Shown one piece after another: positions 46,943-57,009 of a DNA stretch of 64,000 bases; positions within the stretch are counted from its first letter, which is position 1, and the number at the start of each line of letters is the position of its first letter. Made by a program: the position numbers and the translations under genes. Where the stretch lies: assembly GCA_008477525.1 (NCBI GenBank), contig SPDT01000002.1, positions 3,286,001 to 3,350,000 on the forward strand, in the 5' to 3' direction. Under the pieces are notes generated by a model, which did no database searches, was not told the origin of the DNA, and worked only from the letters and a program-made list of their open reading frames with translations. Origin of the DNA: Hypomyces perniciosus. Its lineage: Eukaryota; Ascomycota; Sordariomycetes; Hypocreales; Hypocreaceae.

Positions 46943-47698
46943 TCAAGGCAGGAGACATAGCTCGTTACTCAGGAGGTCCGTTGCATTTTCTGACATCTTT
47001 GCGCGAAAAATGGTTTCCAATCTTTTTACTTCATTTCTTAGGCGCAGATTCTCCATATCCAGAGCCAGAATCCTTTGTCGTGCGAGATTCAACACGCCGC
47101 CCTTGGTGCCAACCCGCGGGCCGTCCTCTGGGCATACACGGCCACTATGCTCTGGTGCGGAGGTTTCGAGCACTGCATGTAACTGCTCAAACTCCCCATT
47201 AAGCCGGCTTCGGTACCTCTTTTCGACCTGGTTGTGGTGTGCTTTTTCACGGCTAACTCTGGATGTCGATGCCCTCCCGATGGAGACGATGGCGTTCTTT
47301 CTTCGTTTTGAAGCATGAAGTTTGGGTATGCTTTGTTCACCACACGAGATAGTATCAGTGGGGGAGTTGTAACTGTCGGAGGAGTTGAATACTCGTGTCA
47401 TTCTGTCTCCTCCGCTTGATGATGCTTCGCGCAAGGCTTGTTGCTGGTCTGCCGAGATTTCATCGCAAGTTTGCTCAGTGTCCGTCATAATGGACCCAGA
47501 TCCTATTACTCTCTGGTCGAGTGATGATCCGGTAAGAGCAACGGGAAGGGATCCAGGGGCATCAGTAAGGTAAATGAATACCGAAGAGTAGTCGTGTGGA
47601 GTTTGACTTGTCGATCCATCTTGATGCTGAGGATTGGGATACAGCACGTCTTGTCCATCTGAGAGACATGATGGCGAAATGCAATGCAACCCACTCAT
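46943..47698 (-). CDS. bHLH-leucine-zipper transcription factor (SREBP-type basic region)
   Basis: A single-exon model of 251 residues. The N-terminal 130 residues are low-complexity and polar. A basic patch (SKRRKNA, about 130-136) precedes the bHLH. The basic region is REKAHHNQVEKRYRSRLN (150-167), with the His-Glu-Arg E-box reading residues (H155, E159, R161 by eye). A Tyr sits after Arg, as in SREBP/sterol-type factors. A loop of about 20 residues leads to helix 2 (VLNLARQRILAL) and a short zipper (about 213-228). There are no TM segments, so it is not a membrane-tethered SREBP. An intron in the N-terminal half cannot be excluded. Targets are unknown. Confidence 0.75.
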   Translation of the reverse strand: MSGLHCISPSCLSDGQDVLYPNPQHQDGSTSQTPHDYSSVFIYLTDAPGSLPVALTGSSLDQRVIGSGSIMTDTEQTCDEISADQQQALREASSSGGDRMTRVFNSSDSYNSPTDTISCGEQSIPKLHASKRRKNAIVSIGRASTSRVSREKAHHNQVEKRYRSRLNGEFEQLHAVLETSAPEHSGRVCPEDGPRVGTKGGVLNLARQRILALDMENLRLRNEVKRLETIFRAKMSENATDLLSNELCLLP

Positions 47699-50006
47699 AT
47701 CTAAGAATGATGTAGGTGTCAGGGTAACCCATGCATCACCGAGCTTCTGTTTAGGTGGGTAGATGTCAGCGATCTAGGTCAAGATGCCATGATGCATGAG
47801 GACACTCGTACGTAATCTGTATTGGACTCACTGGACCACTGCAGGCATGTCTGGATGTGACAGGTAGGATCCATATGCGTATAGTCGTATCGAATTTGGC
47901 AGTTAATGAATATAGTGAAGTAGAATGTTAACCCTCTTCCGTTTGAATCAGGATCTCTGTGGCGGTGCATGTCAAGGTTGAGGGGGGCTTTTATACTTCA
48001 GCCGTATTGTAGAGACCAGTTCATTGTTGAGGCGAGAATCAATAGTCCCTCTGCCTCAAGTGGTATTGGCAGAGGAGAGAGGAAGAGTATTGAACACCAA
48101 GCAGCTTGGATAAGCCATCGTTGCTTCAGCTAATACTATTGCATCCCTGACGCAAGAGTCAACCCGGAGCTAAGTCGGCATCGCTTGTCGCCGACAGCGA
48201 ATGCCCTTTGCTCCAAGAATGTGGTTCCACTCCAATGCTGTCTCCATGGTTCGATCCTGAGAATGTGGCGGCTTTTCTTGCGTGACTTTTGGCTGAAATG
48301 GATGCATCCCTCGGGAATTCGAGGCAAGGTAGTGGCTTCTGGTTGGAGTCTGGACCACGACATGCACTGCTTTCTAGACCGAGACCAGCCGAATAGCAGT
48401 ACTAAACCTGCAGGAATACTTCGTAGTCATTGATTCATTGTCATTGTGTATGTACATCATAGCCTAGTGGAACGCATCGCCATATCCTGGCGGCTGATAC
48501 GGCTCATACGTCATCCACATAGGAGCAAGTCCATCAGACCTGAAATGACAATATGACTTCTCATACGGCCCCATGATTCTGAAAACCCATTAAATCACAT
48601 GTATGAAGTTTCTCATGCAATCTGTCTTACTACGGATATCCGTGCTGAGATTTCTGTTCCATTCCGGCACATCTCATTCTCCCATCCAATTGGCCAGCAC
48701 CCCTTCTGCATTCCTTCATTCTTTCATTTGCTGAATGCGAGGGTAGCTTCAGTGATCATTGTCAGCTATCCTGACTAAACACTATTATGTGACAGAATGT
48801 AATTGTGAATCTGATAATGATGATGATGATGATGTGCAATTAACGTCCTATGGCAAAGGCCACCAATCCCAGTAGGGCAAAAGGACGTCCTAGGCTAGTA
48901 TCTGACCACTATCTAGGATTTTGTAGCCTCAAGGGCAAAGTCGTCGAGCCCAACTCCCGTCAGCGGGTCGAAGGGCGCAGCAAAAGCCGCAGTATAGGCC
49001 GGAGCCTATGTCAAGTATCTCTACAGATACAAATACATACCTGGGAAAAACCAGGATTTTTCCAGCCAGTAATTCCTCTCACAACCCTACCCCAAATCAT
49101 ATACTCCATCACCCTTCAAAATCCCCTTGTAACCAGGATCTGTACGATAGCGGTTGCGGCGAGTGGGAAAAACCCTAGAAAGGAGGGGTCAGCCTCTCTC
49201 AGTGGGAGAAAAACCCTCGCGACTGGTGCTGTTTTTCAGACATTGACGGGAGCAGCAGGGCCCCAACCTGCTGTAGATCCTGTCAGTATCTGATATCCAA
49301 AGCGGCCTGGTCCCGAGGCTATTCAGTCTTTGGATCCAGCGGTTCAAAGCAGGCAACGCAGCGCAAGGCCAACTCTCTAAACATGCCTTTGCTGCATTTT
49401 TTAACTGTTAGGCTGGCGATAGCCTAACAGCTGTTGCGCTGCTTCTTGTAGCCTGTAAAAGCTCCTGCACTAACAAGCTGCTAACAGCTGCTAGTGCAGA
49501 AAAACTTTTACAGGAAAGAGTTGTGTGAGTCTGATAATGCGTTATAGATGATTAATGATTAGGGTTATGATAGAGTTAATGGCTAGCTAGTGTCCATACA
49601 ACAGAGTGGCAAATTGGCGGTCTATGTACACCTAGTACATGAGGAGAACCGTATAAAGTTGAGTCAACGTTTGCTCGAATCATATGTAATAATCAGCCGG
49701 TCATTTCGATCACTATTCCTAACCTGGCGCTGGTGGTGTAGCCAGGCCGGCCCCATCCCATACGTGGCCATATAATCATGGGGTTCACACGAACGAGAAT
49801 GGAGGTTCCCAGTAAATTTTACAATAAGCAATTTAATATACCATAAAACTCAGCACATGTAATTTTATACCCCCAGCATCAAGGTTGAATTGATGCCTCT
49901 AGTAACGTTGAAGTCAGGAAACAGACTGTGGTGAGTAATCCAGACACTATTATCTGATGTGTATGGGGAGATTAGCAACATGACATACAAATGGTACTGT
50001 CATACA
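47699..50006. other. Gene-poor region with simple repeats and palindromes
   Basis: About 2.3 kb without a supportable gene. A 147-codon open stretch at 48850-49293 has no recognisable features. A GAT microsatellite lies at about 48817-48834. Direct GGGAAAAACCCT-like repeats occur at 49165-49215, and two strong palindromes at 49405-49514. Confidence 0.5.
49405..49514. repeat. Pair of palindromes, MITE-like
   Basis: The first hairpin pairs CTGTTAGGCT (49405-49414) with AGCCTAACAG (49421-49430). The second pairs CCTGTAAAAG (49452-49461) with CTTTTACAGG (49505-49514), and inside it CTGCACTA (49465-49472) with TAGTGCAG (49492-49499). All arms are perfect. Nested palindromes of this kind are common in small non-autonomous elements. 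No clear target duplication was found. Confidence 0.65.
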
Positions 50007-50268
50007 TCAAGAACCTGGATAGAGTGTCTCCCGTTTGTTAGAGCCCGTTGTGACAGTTAGGGAATTGGCCGTTGTTGATGGTAAGCTAGACGTGGAGTTC
50101 CAGAATTGCTTTACCATTGATATCGTGAAGAATGAAGTCGAAAGCATTATCCCAGGTAATCCAAGTGGTTGATCCCTAAATAGCATCCCAAACAAGGTTG
50201 TATAGTAGCGTGTAGGGTATTCCGTTAAACTCGTAGTTGCTTTGTTAGATTTGGCCATGCCAGGTCCA

Positions 50269-50276
50269 GCGGTAGT
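50269..50276. repeat. Left target-site duplication of the hAT element
   Basis: GCGGTAGT directly precedes the left terminal repeat and is identical to the eight bases after the right end. Eight bases is the hAT-specific length. Confidence 0.95.
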
Positions 50277-50295
50277 CAGTGCTGCATAGACACGC
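50277..50295. repeat. Left terminal inverted repeat of hAT element
   Basis: Nineteen bases starting CAGTGCTG. They pair with 53014-53032 with two mismatches. Confidence 0.92.
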
Positions 50296-50390
50296 TATGA
50301 AACTGAAACTGGGGTGAGTTTCAGTTTCATGAAACCGGACGCCAGTATAGTTTCAGTTTCATATGAAACCGGTTTCAGTTTCATATGAAT
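50296..50390. repeat. Left subterminal repeats of hAT element
   Basis: Several copies of GTTTCAGTTTCAT and TTTCATATGAAAC in both directions. Such arrays bind transposase in hAT elements. Confidence 0.8.
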
Positions 50391-50487
50391 CAATATCTAA
50401 TTCCTTTGTTGTTTCCCCCCTCTCTTTGGCAAGCTCCGAGACACCTTACCACTAGGCACTCAAAGATGTCTGGCATTGCCTGCCTAC

Positions 50488-52806
50488 CTATGCTACCAAT
50501 TCGCCAGGCTCGCCATCGCTTTCTTCCCCCTTGCCCATCTCTATATCTTCTTGGAGTATCCTTACAGCCGCGTCGATATCATCCACTCCCCTAAACACCC
50601 CTGCAAGAAGCGGCCTGCTTTTTCCCTTTGGAACACTTATCCAGCTTTTAATGCACTCACATGCCTCTACCATTTTGGCAGACATGCTACTTCTATCCCA
50701 TGTAACCTGCCGTCTTGCGCCTGAGAAAATTCGCTCTGCTTCCGTAGACATCGGAGGGATGCAGAATATGTCAATGGCCATACGGCAGAGGAGGGGAAAA
50801 TTCTCTCGCTGGGTCGGTTCAAGCCACCACTGTAAGGCCGTTTGTTGTCCAATCCCAACTTGTGAGCCCTGCGAAGTATCGTCAAAACCTGGCCATTAGG
50901 TAGAAGGCTTCAAATTACTTACATAAATAAAGCGGTCGAATTCATCCTTCACCTCGCTCGCTGTGCTGTACACCTTCTGCCTCCAGCGATCGAACTCGTC
51001 GAGTTCTTGCCCTTTCTCCTGTTGTTGATCTTGGAGCTGGTAGCTCTTGTACTCTGTGGACCAAATCTTTCTGACAGACTTCACGGCATTGCTAACCCAA
51101 GCTGGGTTTCTCTTCCACTGCTCACTCAGATAGCTCTTTCGGAGTGCTGGGTGGAGGAGGATACCGGCCACGTACACGGGGGCCTGCTCGGTAAGCTGGT
51201 AATACTTCTCGAACTTTAGCCAAGCCACGTGAAAGCGAGCGTAGAAGCGTGGGTTACTGAAAGCCTTGTCTTTAGCCTGCGTGAAGTGATGATGGAGGAA
51301 ATCCATATGAGATAGAACTTCATCGAGTGTGTTCTCCCGGCCTTGGCGTACCGAGATCTGGTGAAATGGTTGTAGAAACGCATGGATGTCTCGGAGCTCG
51401 TTCCAGTCGTTGTGGTCTAGTGCATCTTTCTCGATCTTGGCATGATTTTCTTGAATCCAATCCATGAACTTTGCCCGCCTCTCAATTGCCACGTCAATAA
51501 GACGAAACCATGAATTCCAGCGTGTATCATTGTCCCTCGGCAAGGCCCTGCCAATCTTGGCCTTGAAGTCGTTGCAGATGCTGGTAGAGCTCCTTGAATA
51601 CATGCACAAGTTGTGGAGCTTCCCCAGAACATTAAACTCCCGCCAGTCCTCGGTGGCTTGTGCCTTCGTAATGACGCCCCCTTCTTCTTTTTCGGATAGC
51701 CTGCACAGTCGCTCATACGCCTCGTCAATCCCCTCTTGCTCATCCCCCTGAATCTTCTTTGCCTTACTCCGAAAGAGGAAGGCTTGAACGATGAGGTTCA
51801 TGATGTGGCCACTGCAGCGTAGTCGCCTGGCAACCGGATCTAAACCATCAATCTCTTTTGCGATATCGTCAAGCATAGTATCGTTGGCATCGTGATTATC
51901 CATCGTAAAGTAGCCAACCTTTCCGCTGAGGTTGTACTCTTCGACAACATCCAGGAAAGCCTTGGCTTGCAATTTCCCGTTGTGGCTTCCTTTGAACTCG
52001 CGCAGTGACAATAACACTTGAGCGACTTCTCTCGTCTCCGCATCTACAAAATGGACCACGATTGCCTGGTATGCCGCCTTCTGTTCCGATGAGGTCCACA
52101 TGTCAATGGTGAAGTGAACCATGGATGAGAGAGAATTATGAAGCTTCTTGACGAGGCCTTGTTTGTGTTGAGCGAAAGTCTTTTCGAGAAGCTTCGGCAC
52201 CGCACTGCGGCTGCGTAGGAGGACGTCCCGGGCCATATAGTTACAGCAGAGTATAACAGCATGAAACTCGGGGTATTCGATGAATGTGTGGGCGATATTG
52301 CGAACCGCAAGAAGCCTGGCGAGTGCTTCCTCGAATGCAGGAATATTAATGGCATTTGCCAAATATTTTTCCTCATTAAGGTCTCGATTGGCTTGACGTT
52401 CCTCCTGCCTTCCAAACAAATCCGTAATGGTGCCATGTTGCCGCTTCTTCAGATCCGACCTTTCTACACGCTCTATAACCCGGATGCCATGAAAGTCCCG
52501 CAGGTGCTTGCGGGCTCGGCTCAGGTTCGTCGTTACCGAATTAGGCTTTTTCGTGGAGTTGCAGTGCTTGCAGTACCAAATTTCGTGGTATGAGGTATCG
52601 CGAGCTTTCTCCCCTCTCTCTTCATAAGGGTCACGCGCCTCGTTCCAGGTGCTTTTGTTTGTACGGCCTTTGGCGCGCTTGCTAGCCCGATCAGAGGGAG
52701 AACGATGCAATGCGCGCTTGGCGGGAACGGGAGAGTCAGGCGAAGCAGGTCCCAAGACCTCGTCAGAAAGCCCCGATAACAAGGGAGCGGGAGAAGCTGA
52801 TGACAT
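50488..52806 (-). CDS. hAT-family transposase
   Basis: Exons are 52806-50923 and 50868-50488, giving 754 residues. The second exon is joined at the acceptor ACTTCGCAG, which alone keeps frame. A nuclear-localisation-like basic patch (about 40-50, SKRAKGR) precedes a BED-type zinc finger (YCKHC then HLRDFHG). The RNase-H-like core starts near HFTIDMWTS, with the first catalytic Asp, then FTMDNHDANDTM with the second region. The C-terminal hATC dimerisation domain is complete (PMSTEAERIFSGARR and VEACECIKSW). It catalyses cut-and-paste transposition. The start is ATG 52806 (MSSASPAPLL). No inactivating change was seen. Confidence 0.92.
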
Positions 52807-52879
52807 ATTTACTGTTAGCAAGTTTCTAACTGCGTTGAAGGCATTTGGTTTGTGAAATTTTCTTGGTTAAGTACTAAGA

Positions 52880-53013
52880 TATTTGGGTCTCATCGGGCGT
52901 ATATGAAACATATGAAACCGACTGAAACATATGAAACTGGGAGAGTTACAGTTTCATATGAAACTGGGTCCAGGGACTGTTTCAGTTTCATATGAAACAG
53001 TATGAAACAACAC
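52880..53013. repeat. Right subterminal repeats of hAT element
   Basis: At least six CATATGAAAC or GTTTCATATG words in both orientations, mirroring those at the left end. Confidence 0.8.
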
Positions 53014-53032
53014 GCGTGGCTATACAGCACTG
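53014..53032. repeat. Right terminal inverted repeat of hAT element
   Basis: GCGTGGCTATACAGCACTG, the partner of the left end at 50277. Confidence 0.92.
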
Positions 53033-53040
53033 GCGGTAGT
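53033..53040. repeat. Right target-site duplication of the hAT element
   Basis: GCGGTAGT, identical to 50269-50276. Confidence 0.95.
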
Positions 53041-53589
53041 GTACGATTTCCCACGAGTCATTGAGCGGTATTCTATTGTAGAGAAGCCCGTAATACCAGA
53101 AGTACCCGTAGATTCGGACTCTTTAGTAAGGGTTAAGTCGACCAGCCCATTCATCCTGGTGGAATTGACAACCCCGTTGGGAGCAAAATAGAATGGTAGT
53201 GCTAGAGCTGTCCTATCGTAGCTGTAGCTGTTGGGGCTGCAGTAGCACCTAGACAGCCAATTAAGGCAACGAGGAGGGCAGAATGGAACCGCATATTGGA
53301 AGTTCTGATTGATGATATGATGCAATGTGATTTCCCAATCTTGGACCCATCTCACATCAACACTAATCTGCAGAACTTTCACTTTATGGAATCCATTTCT
53401 CATCATTGAATGCAGTACTAGACTATCTATATGAAGTAGATATTCCTATCACAAGCCTTGGAAATTGGCTGATGAGAGATCCTTACTATCGATGGCCTTG
53501 GAATTGATAAAAGTAGCGACTCGCCTGACAAAGTTAGCTACATAACTATATTGCCCACGAAGTTCTCCACCCCACACTCTAGACTTCAT

Positions 53590-55287
53590 CGCAGTCAGCG
53601 GATTAAGGAAGTCAAGTAAGATTCTTGAAGGTTATCCCCTGTTCTAGCTTTCTTGGTGTGTTGGATCAGTGAAGAGGAGAATGCTGGTCGGGTTTATAGA
53701 TGGAGTTCCGCACATGTTCCAGAACAAGCAGTGCCCCCTAACGCTGCTGTAGTATACAAAGGTGACCAAGGTGACCAACGCAATGAAGACTGGCCGTTGC
53801 TACGGCCAAGGAATGAGGCTGCTGTGGTGGTTTTACGGTATACAAAGCCTAGGCTCTGTATTGGTCTGGGGGGTTAGACTGGGCTGTGCGAGATCTATAA
53901 TTTGTTTCATTCCATTTTGGAGGACAAGAACGGAACTGTCAGCCACGACTAGTAGTATTCTTAGAGCTTGCGCCCTCAGCAATTGAGCTTGATCGGAACT
54001 TCCACCAGTCTATTGTTAGGGCTGACATGAAAGCAGGTATATACTATCTATATGTATCAGAATAAGGCTATTTCAATCCACTTCTTTACGCTATTTGATC
54101 CCTTCACAGAGAGGAGTAGTGCTAGCGGAATCACTCTCATCCATAATAGATAGAACAATGGTAGGCCCAAAATAAACCACGTTGGTGCGTACTCTGTATA
54201 GAAACAGAAACGTGAAGTTATGAAAGCAGATAACAGTGGTGGTGATCGATCGCCTTGTTGAGTGTGAAGTCTAAATTAGCTATCACCCAAGGCTGCGGGA
54301 ACTAATGTCGGATGGTAGCAGGCCTATTAAATACGTGTAGATCATGCTATTCCATGTTGGGGGACTGAATGGATCAAGGTTTGTAATCATACGCATTACG
54401 AGTGAACAGAATATAACATACAAACGTACTGACTGAAGTAGACTAAAGGATTCCTAAAACTATGGGTTAGTAATGACGTGTGTCGGTGGTCTCGCATTTT
54501 GAGTTGTTTTGGAAAGAAGCTCTATAAAAAACCCTTTTTCGAGATTTCTTTGTGTTTTCCTAGGAGTATGAATAAGTGTTTTTGGGACGAATCCTGCGGA
54601 TCGCACTGCATGCGAGACCAGCCAACCGAGAAGCACTAGCACTTTGGCATAAAGTTGGAGATTTCTTCTATTTCCACAAGTTCAAGTCTGTGAATATACT
54701 CCTACCCTCTTGCACCGTCAAAGGTAGTCAGCAGAAGTGAGTTCTGAAAAGCTGAGGAGCTGTTTCGCCCAAATCTTTGACCCCTGTCATTGATAACTGA
54801 CAACTGAATCGCATGTGCTGCTACAGCTGGAACCTTCAATGGCATCGTTCCCCATATTCGTTGGAGTGATCAATAGTTCAATAAGTACAACACCTCTAAC
54901 ACTAGTACATTAGACGGTCCAGTAAGGTTTCCAGGTGTATGGCCCGTCTGGTTGGGCTGGCTTCCACTATACAAGCCACCTCATAGTAGTGATGGCAGCA
55001 TCTCTCGGCGCATCCCGATGGTTCCTCGATAGCCCATCACCCGACCGATTGCGTTTGATGAGTATGCTATCAGACCGTTGTGAATGGTGAGGGGATGGCC
55101 AGGCATCGGAAACAGATGTCCACAGCTTAACCAAGCTCTCTAGCCCAAGTGTCTTGCCACAAGAGTTTGCACGTCACCCAAAGTCTTAAAAGATAAACTC
55201 AGCCGTACAAATAGATGAAATTTTAATTCTCAAGCCATTACGAATTCCTAGGTCAGCAAGATAACCTGGATCATCTGGCAACCAATA
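53590..55287. other. Gene-poor region
   Basis: About 1.7 kb, AT-rich, with no supportable gene. Short open stretches on both strands show no motif. It is probably eroded accessory DNA plus the promoter of the disrupted gene. Confidence 0.45.
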
Positions 55288-55932
55288 ATGTCCTCTAACT
55301 CCTCCTCTACGACCAGTGAGCTTGTACCGGATAGCTACATTCCACTGGTCCTTACAGTCATCTTTTTATTCTTGATAGTCATTCTGGTCTCTCTTTGCTG
55401 GTAAGTAGATTACCCTAGTAAAGCAATACCTTTCCTGGTGTTCATCAAGACTGACGGCTCTTCAGCTATCGCATAAGATGTCTAGACCTGGAAGGACACA
55501 GTCGCATGTCAACCATGGAAAGCGCCACATTTACATACAACGTTAAGGACCTCGATCGAATAGCCCCAAGTCGGACTTACAAACAGTGGAAAGATGAAAC
55601 TGAGGATGCTGCAATACCCTCAGAAAGGTCTAGTAACTTTCTTGCCTGGTACGTGCTTCCGGAATATGTCCATAGTGCCAACGCATGCGAGTCTGAGCAA
55701 TCAACAAATCAGTGTCATATGTATAGAGACTTTGCAGGATATTGATATGGTCCGCCACCTACCATGTGGCCACGTTTTTCACTCAAGATGCCTTGCAGAG
55801 TGGTTTCTGAAGCGGCACACTACCTGTCCGATTTGCAAAGCGCATTATATGAATGCTCCTGATAATGTTTTGACGGAGCTTTGTGGGCCAGGAATAGTGA
55901 CATATGCAACCTTTAGTGTCTCGAGATGTTAG
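55288..55932 (+). CDS. Small membrane-anchored RING-H2 protein (ATL-like E3 ligase)
   Basis: Exons are 55288-55400, 55466-55648 and 55713-55932, giving 171 residues. A single TM helix lies near 19-37 (LVLTVIFLFLIVILVSL), followed by a basic Cys-containing stop-transfer region. The RING-H2 is assembled across the second intron: CVIC, 14 residues, then CGHVFH, then C, and finally CPIC, giving C3H2C3 ligands. One TM helix followed by one RING-H2 is the ATL layout of membrane E3 ubiquitin ligases. Substrate and membrane are unknown. The stop at 55932 assumes no further intron; a short C-terminal extension is possible. Confidence 0.8.
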
Positions 55933-56235
55933 GATTGTCAAAAGGCGAGAGACCCTGCGGTTGCAGACGGGCTATCCTTCGAAAGAGGGAAATTACGATG
56001 GTGTTGCAATTATCAGTGTGCATTCATATCGCGCGTGTTCTGATATTCTTGAGTCCGTTCAAATCTTGATATCCCTATTCTTGATTCATGTAGACCAATC
56101 ACTGATCCAAGAGTATGTATTATTGAAGTCGTATGATATGTACGGGGAATCCGGGGAAATAGAAACAGGATGAATATGATTGCCATCGATCATTATTGAA
56201 CCAAACTGCGAAGCCACTGCCTGTATACGCCCGAT
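55933..56235. other. Convergent intergenic region
   Basis: No gene is supported between the RING gene and the minus-strand gene that follows. Confidence 0.4.
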
Positions 56236-57009
56236 TTAGGCTTCACTTTCCGTAGCTCTCTCCAAACTTCCTCTCTGTTGTCTATCAGCCCAAGGCACCG
56301 TCCTCACTGTCACGTAGTGATTTTGCCCTGTATCAGAAACAGCTCGGACAACCAGCTCATCAAATGGCCACTGGTCGGCCATTTCATCGTTTTCCAATGT
56401 GTCGTACTCGACAAACTGCTCGGCATCGAGACACTTATAAGCCGCTTCAAAGGCGCTGGCGCGGTGGACGTACGAGCCCTGGATTCCAGTTGATTGCACC
56501 GAGCCCGTCCGATCCATATTATAATCTATCGTGGTCTGCAACACATAGTGCAGGGATTCAAGGCCTTCCGGAAGAATAACTTCCCCGCTGGAGGTAGCAG
56601 CCAATAATTCATTATTGGGAGTTGTATCAATGCCAACAAGGAACACTTGTCCTGCAGGAGCGAGTGCGAAGACGAGAATTCCATCACCGTGGCCCCAGCT
56701 GTCAACGGGGGGGTTCGAAGGGCGCACGGCGTACTCTTCGAAGTCATCAGGCGTAAAGTTTAGTTTCTCTAGGGAGCGAAGAGCAAAGGATTTTGCGGCG
56801 TTGAGGGCACTGTGCGTGCCGAGAACAAAAACGGAACGCGTCGCCCCCGATGGGTCCTTGTGGTAATCGATGACGGTAAGGATGGTATGGAATAACAAGT
56901 CCGGCACTAGGGAATCTCTGTTGTTGTCATTAGATTCCATGACGATTGGTGCCAGTGTAAGACAGTGCTGTGTTAATAATGTGTAGTTTGCAATGAGGGG
57001 TGATTGCAT
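56236..57009 (-). CDS. Hypothetical protein, no recognised family
   Basis: A single-exon gene of 257 residues; a start at the internal ATG at about 56940 (MESNDNNRDS) is also possible. The sequence is balanced in composition, with no signal peptide, TM helix or low complexity. It reads as two related halves: LLFHTILTVIDYHKDPSGATR followed by FVLGTHSALNAAKSFALRSL, and later LHYVLQTTIDYNMDRTGSVQS followed by GSYVHRASAFEAAYKCL. An internal duplication is therefore likely. Function is unknown. Coding quality and length make it a credible gene in an otherwise poor region. Confidence 0.6.
   Translation of the reverse strand: MQSPLIANYTLLTQHCLTLAPIVMESNDNNRDSLVPDLLFHTILTVIDYHKDPSGATRSVFVLGTHSALNAAKSFALRSLEKLNFTPDDFEEYAVRPSNPPVDSWGHGDGILVFALAPAGQVFLVGIDTTPNNELLAATSSGEVILPEGLESLHYVLQTTIDYNMDRTGSVQSTGIQGSYVHRASAFEAAYKCLDAEQFVEYDTLENDEMADQWPFDELVVRAVSDTGQNHYVTVRTVPWADRQQRGSLERATESEA

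Larger units (their letters stand above)
50277..53032 (-). mobile_element. Complete hAT-superfamily DNA transposon (2756 bp)
   Basis: The element is bounded by 19-bp terminal inverted repeats, CAGTGCTGCATAGACACGC at the left and the complement of GCGTGGCTATACAGCACTG at the right, differing at two positions. It is flanked by perfect 8-bp duplications. Inside are subterminal repeats built on TTTCATATGAAAC at both ends, and one transposase gene on the minus strand with no stop or frameshift. All parts needed for mobility are present, so it may be autonomous. Confidence 0.95.
50007..53589 (-). pseudogene. Small gene of unknown function disrupted by a hAT transposon
   Basis: Before insertion the gene would have had exon 1 at 53589-53453 (start MKSRVWGGELRG). 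Exon 2 ran from 53398 through 53033, continuing at 50268 and ending at 50007. Removing the element and one 8-bp target copy gives 765 bp, exactly 255 codons with stop and no internal stop. The intron is GTGATA to GATGAG, phase 2. The encoded 254-residue protein has Cys-rich and hydrophobic stretches (PFCPPRCLNWLSRCYC and PGIMLSTSFFTISM). I recognise no family. The open frame across the empty site argues that the insertion is recent and that the gene was functional, or nearly so, when hit. Confidence 0.6.

Noticed and set aside
48850..49293. A 147-codon open frame in gene-poor DNA
   Set aside because: No motif, no intron signals, and it contains the GGGAAAAACCCT direct repeats; probably non-coding repeat DNA.
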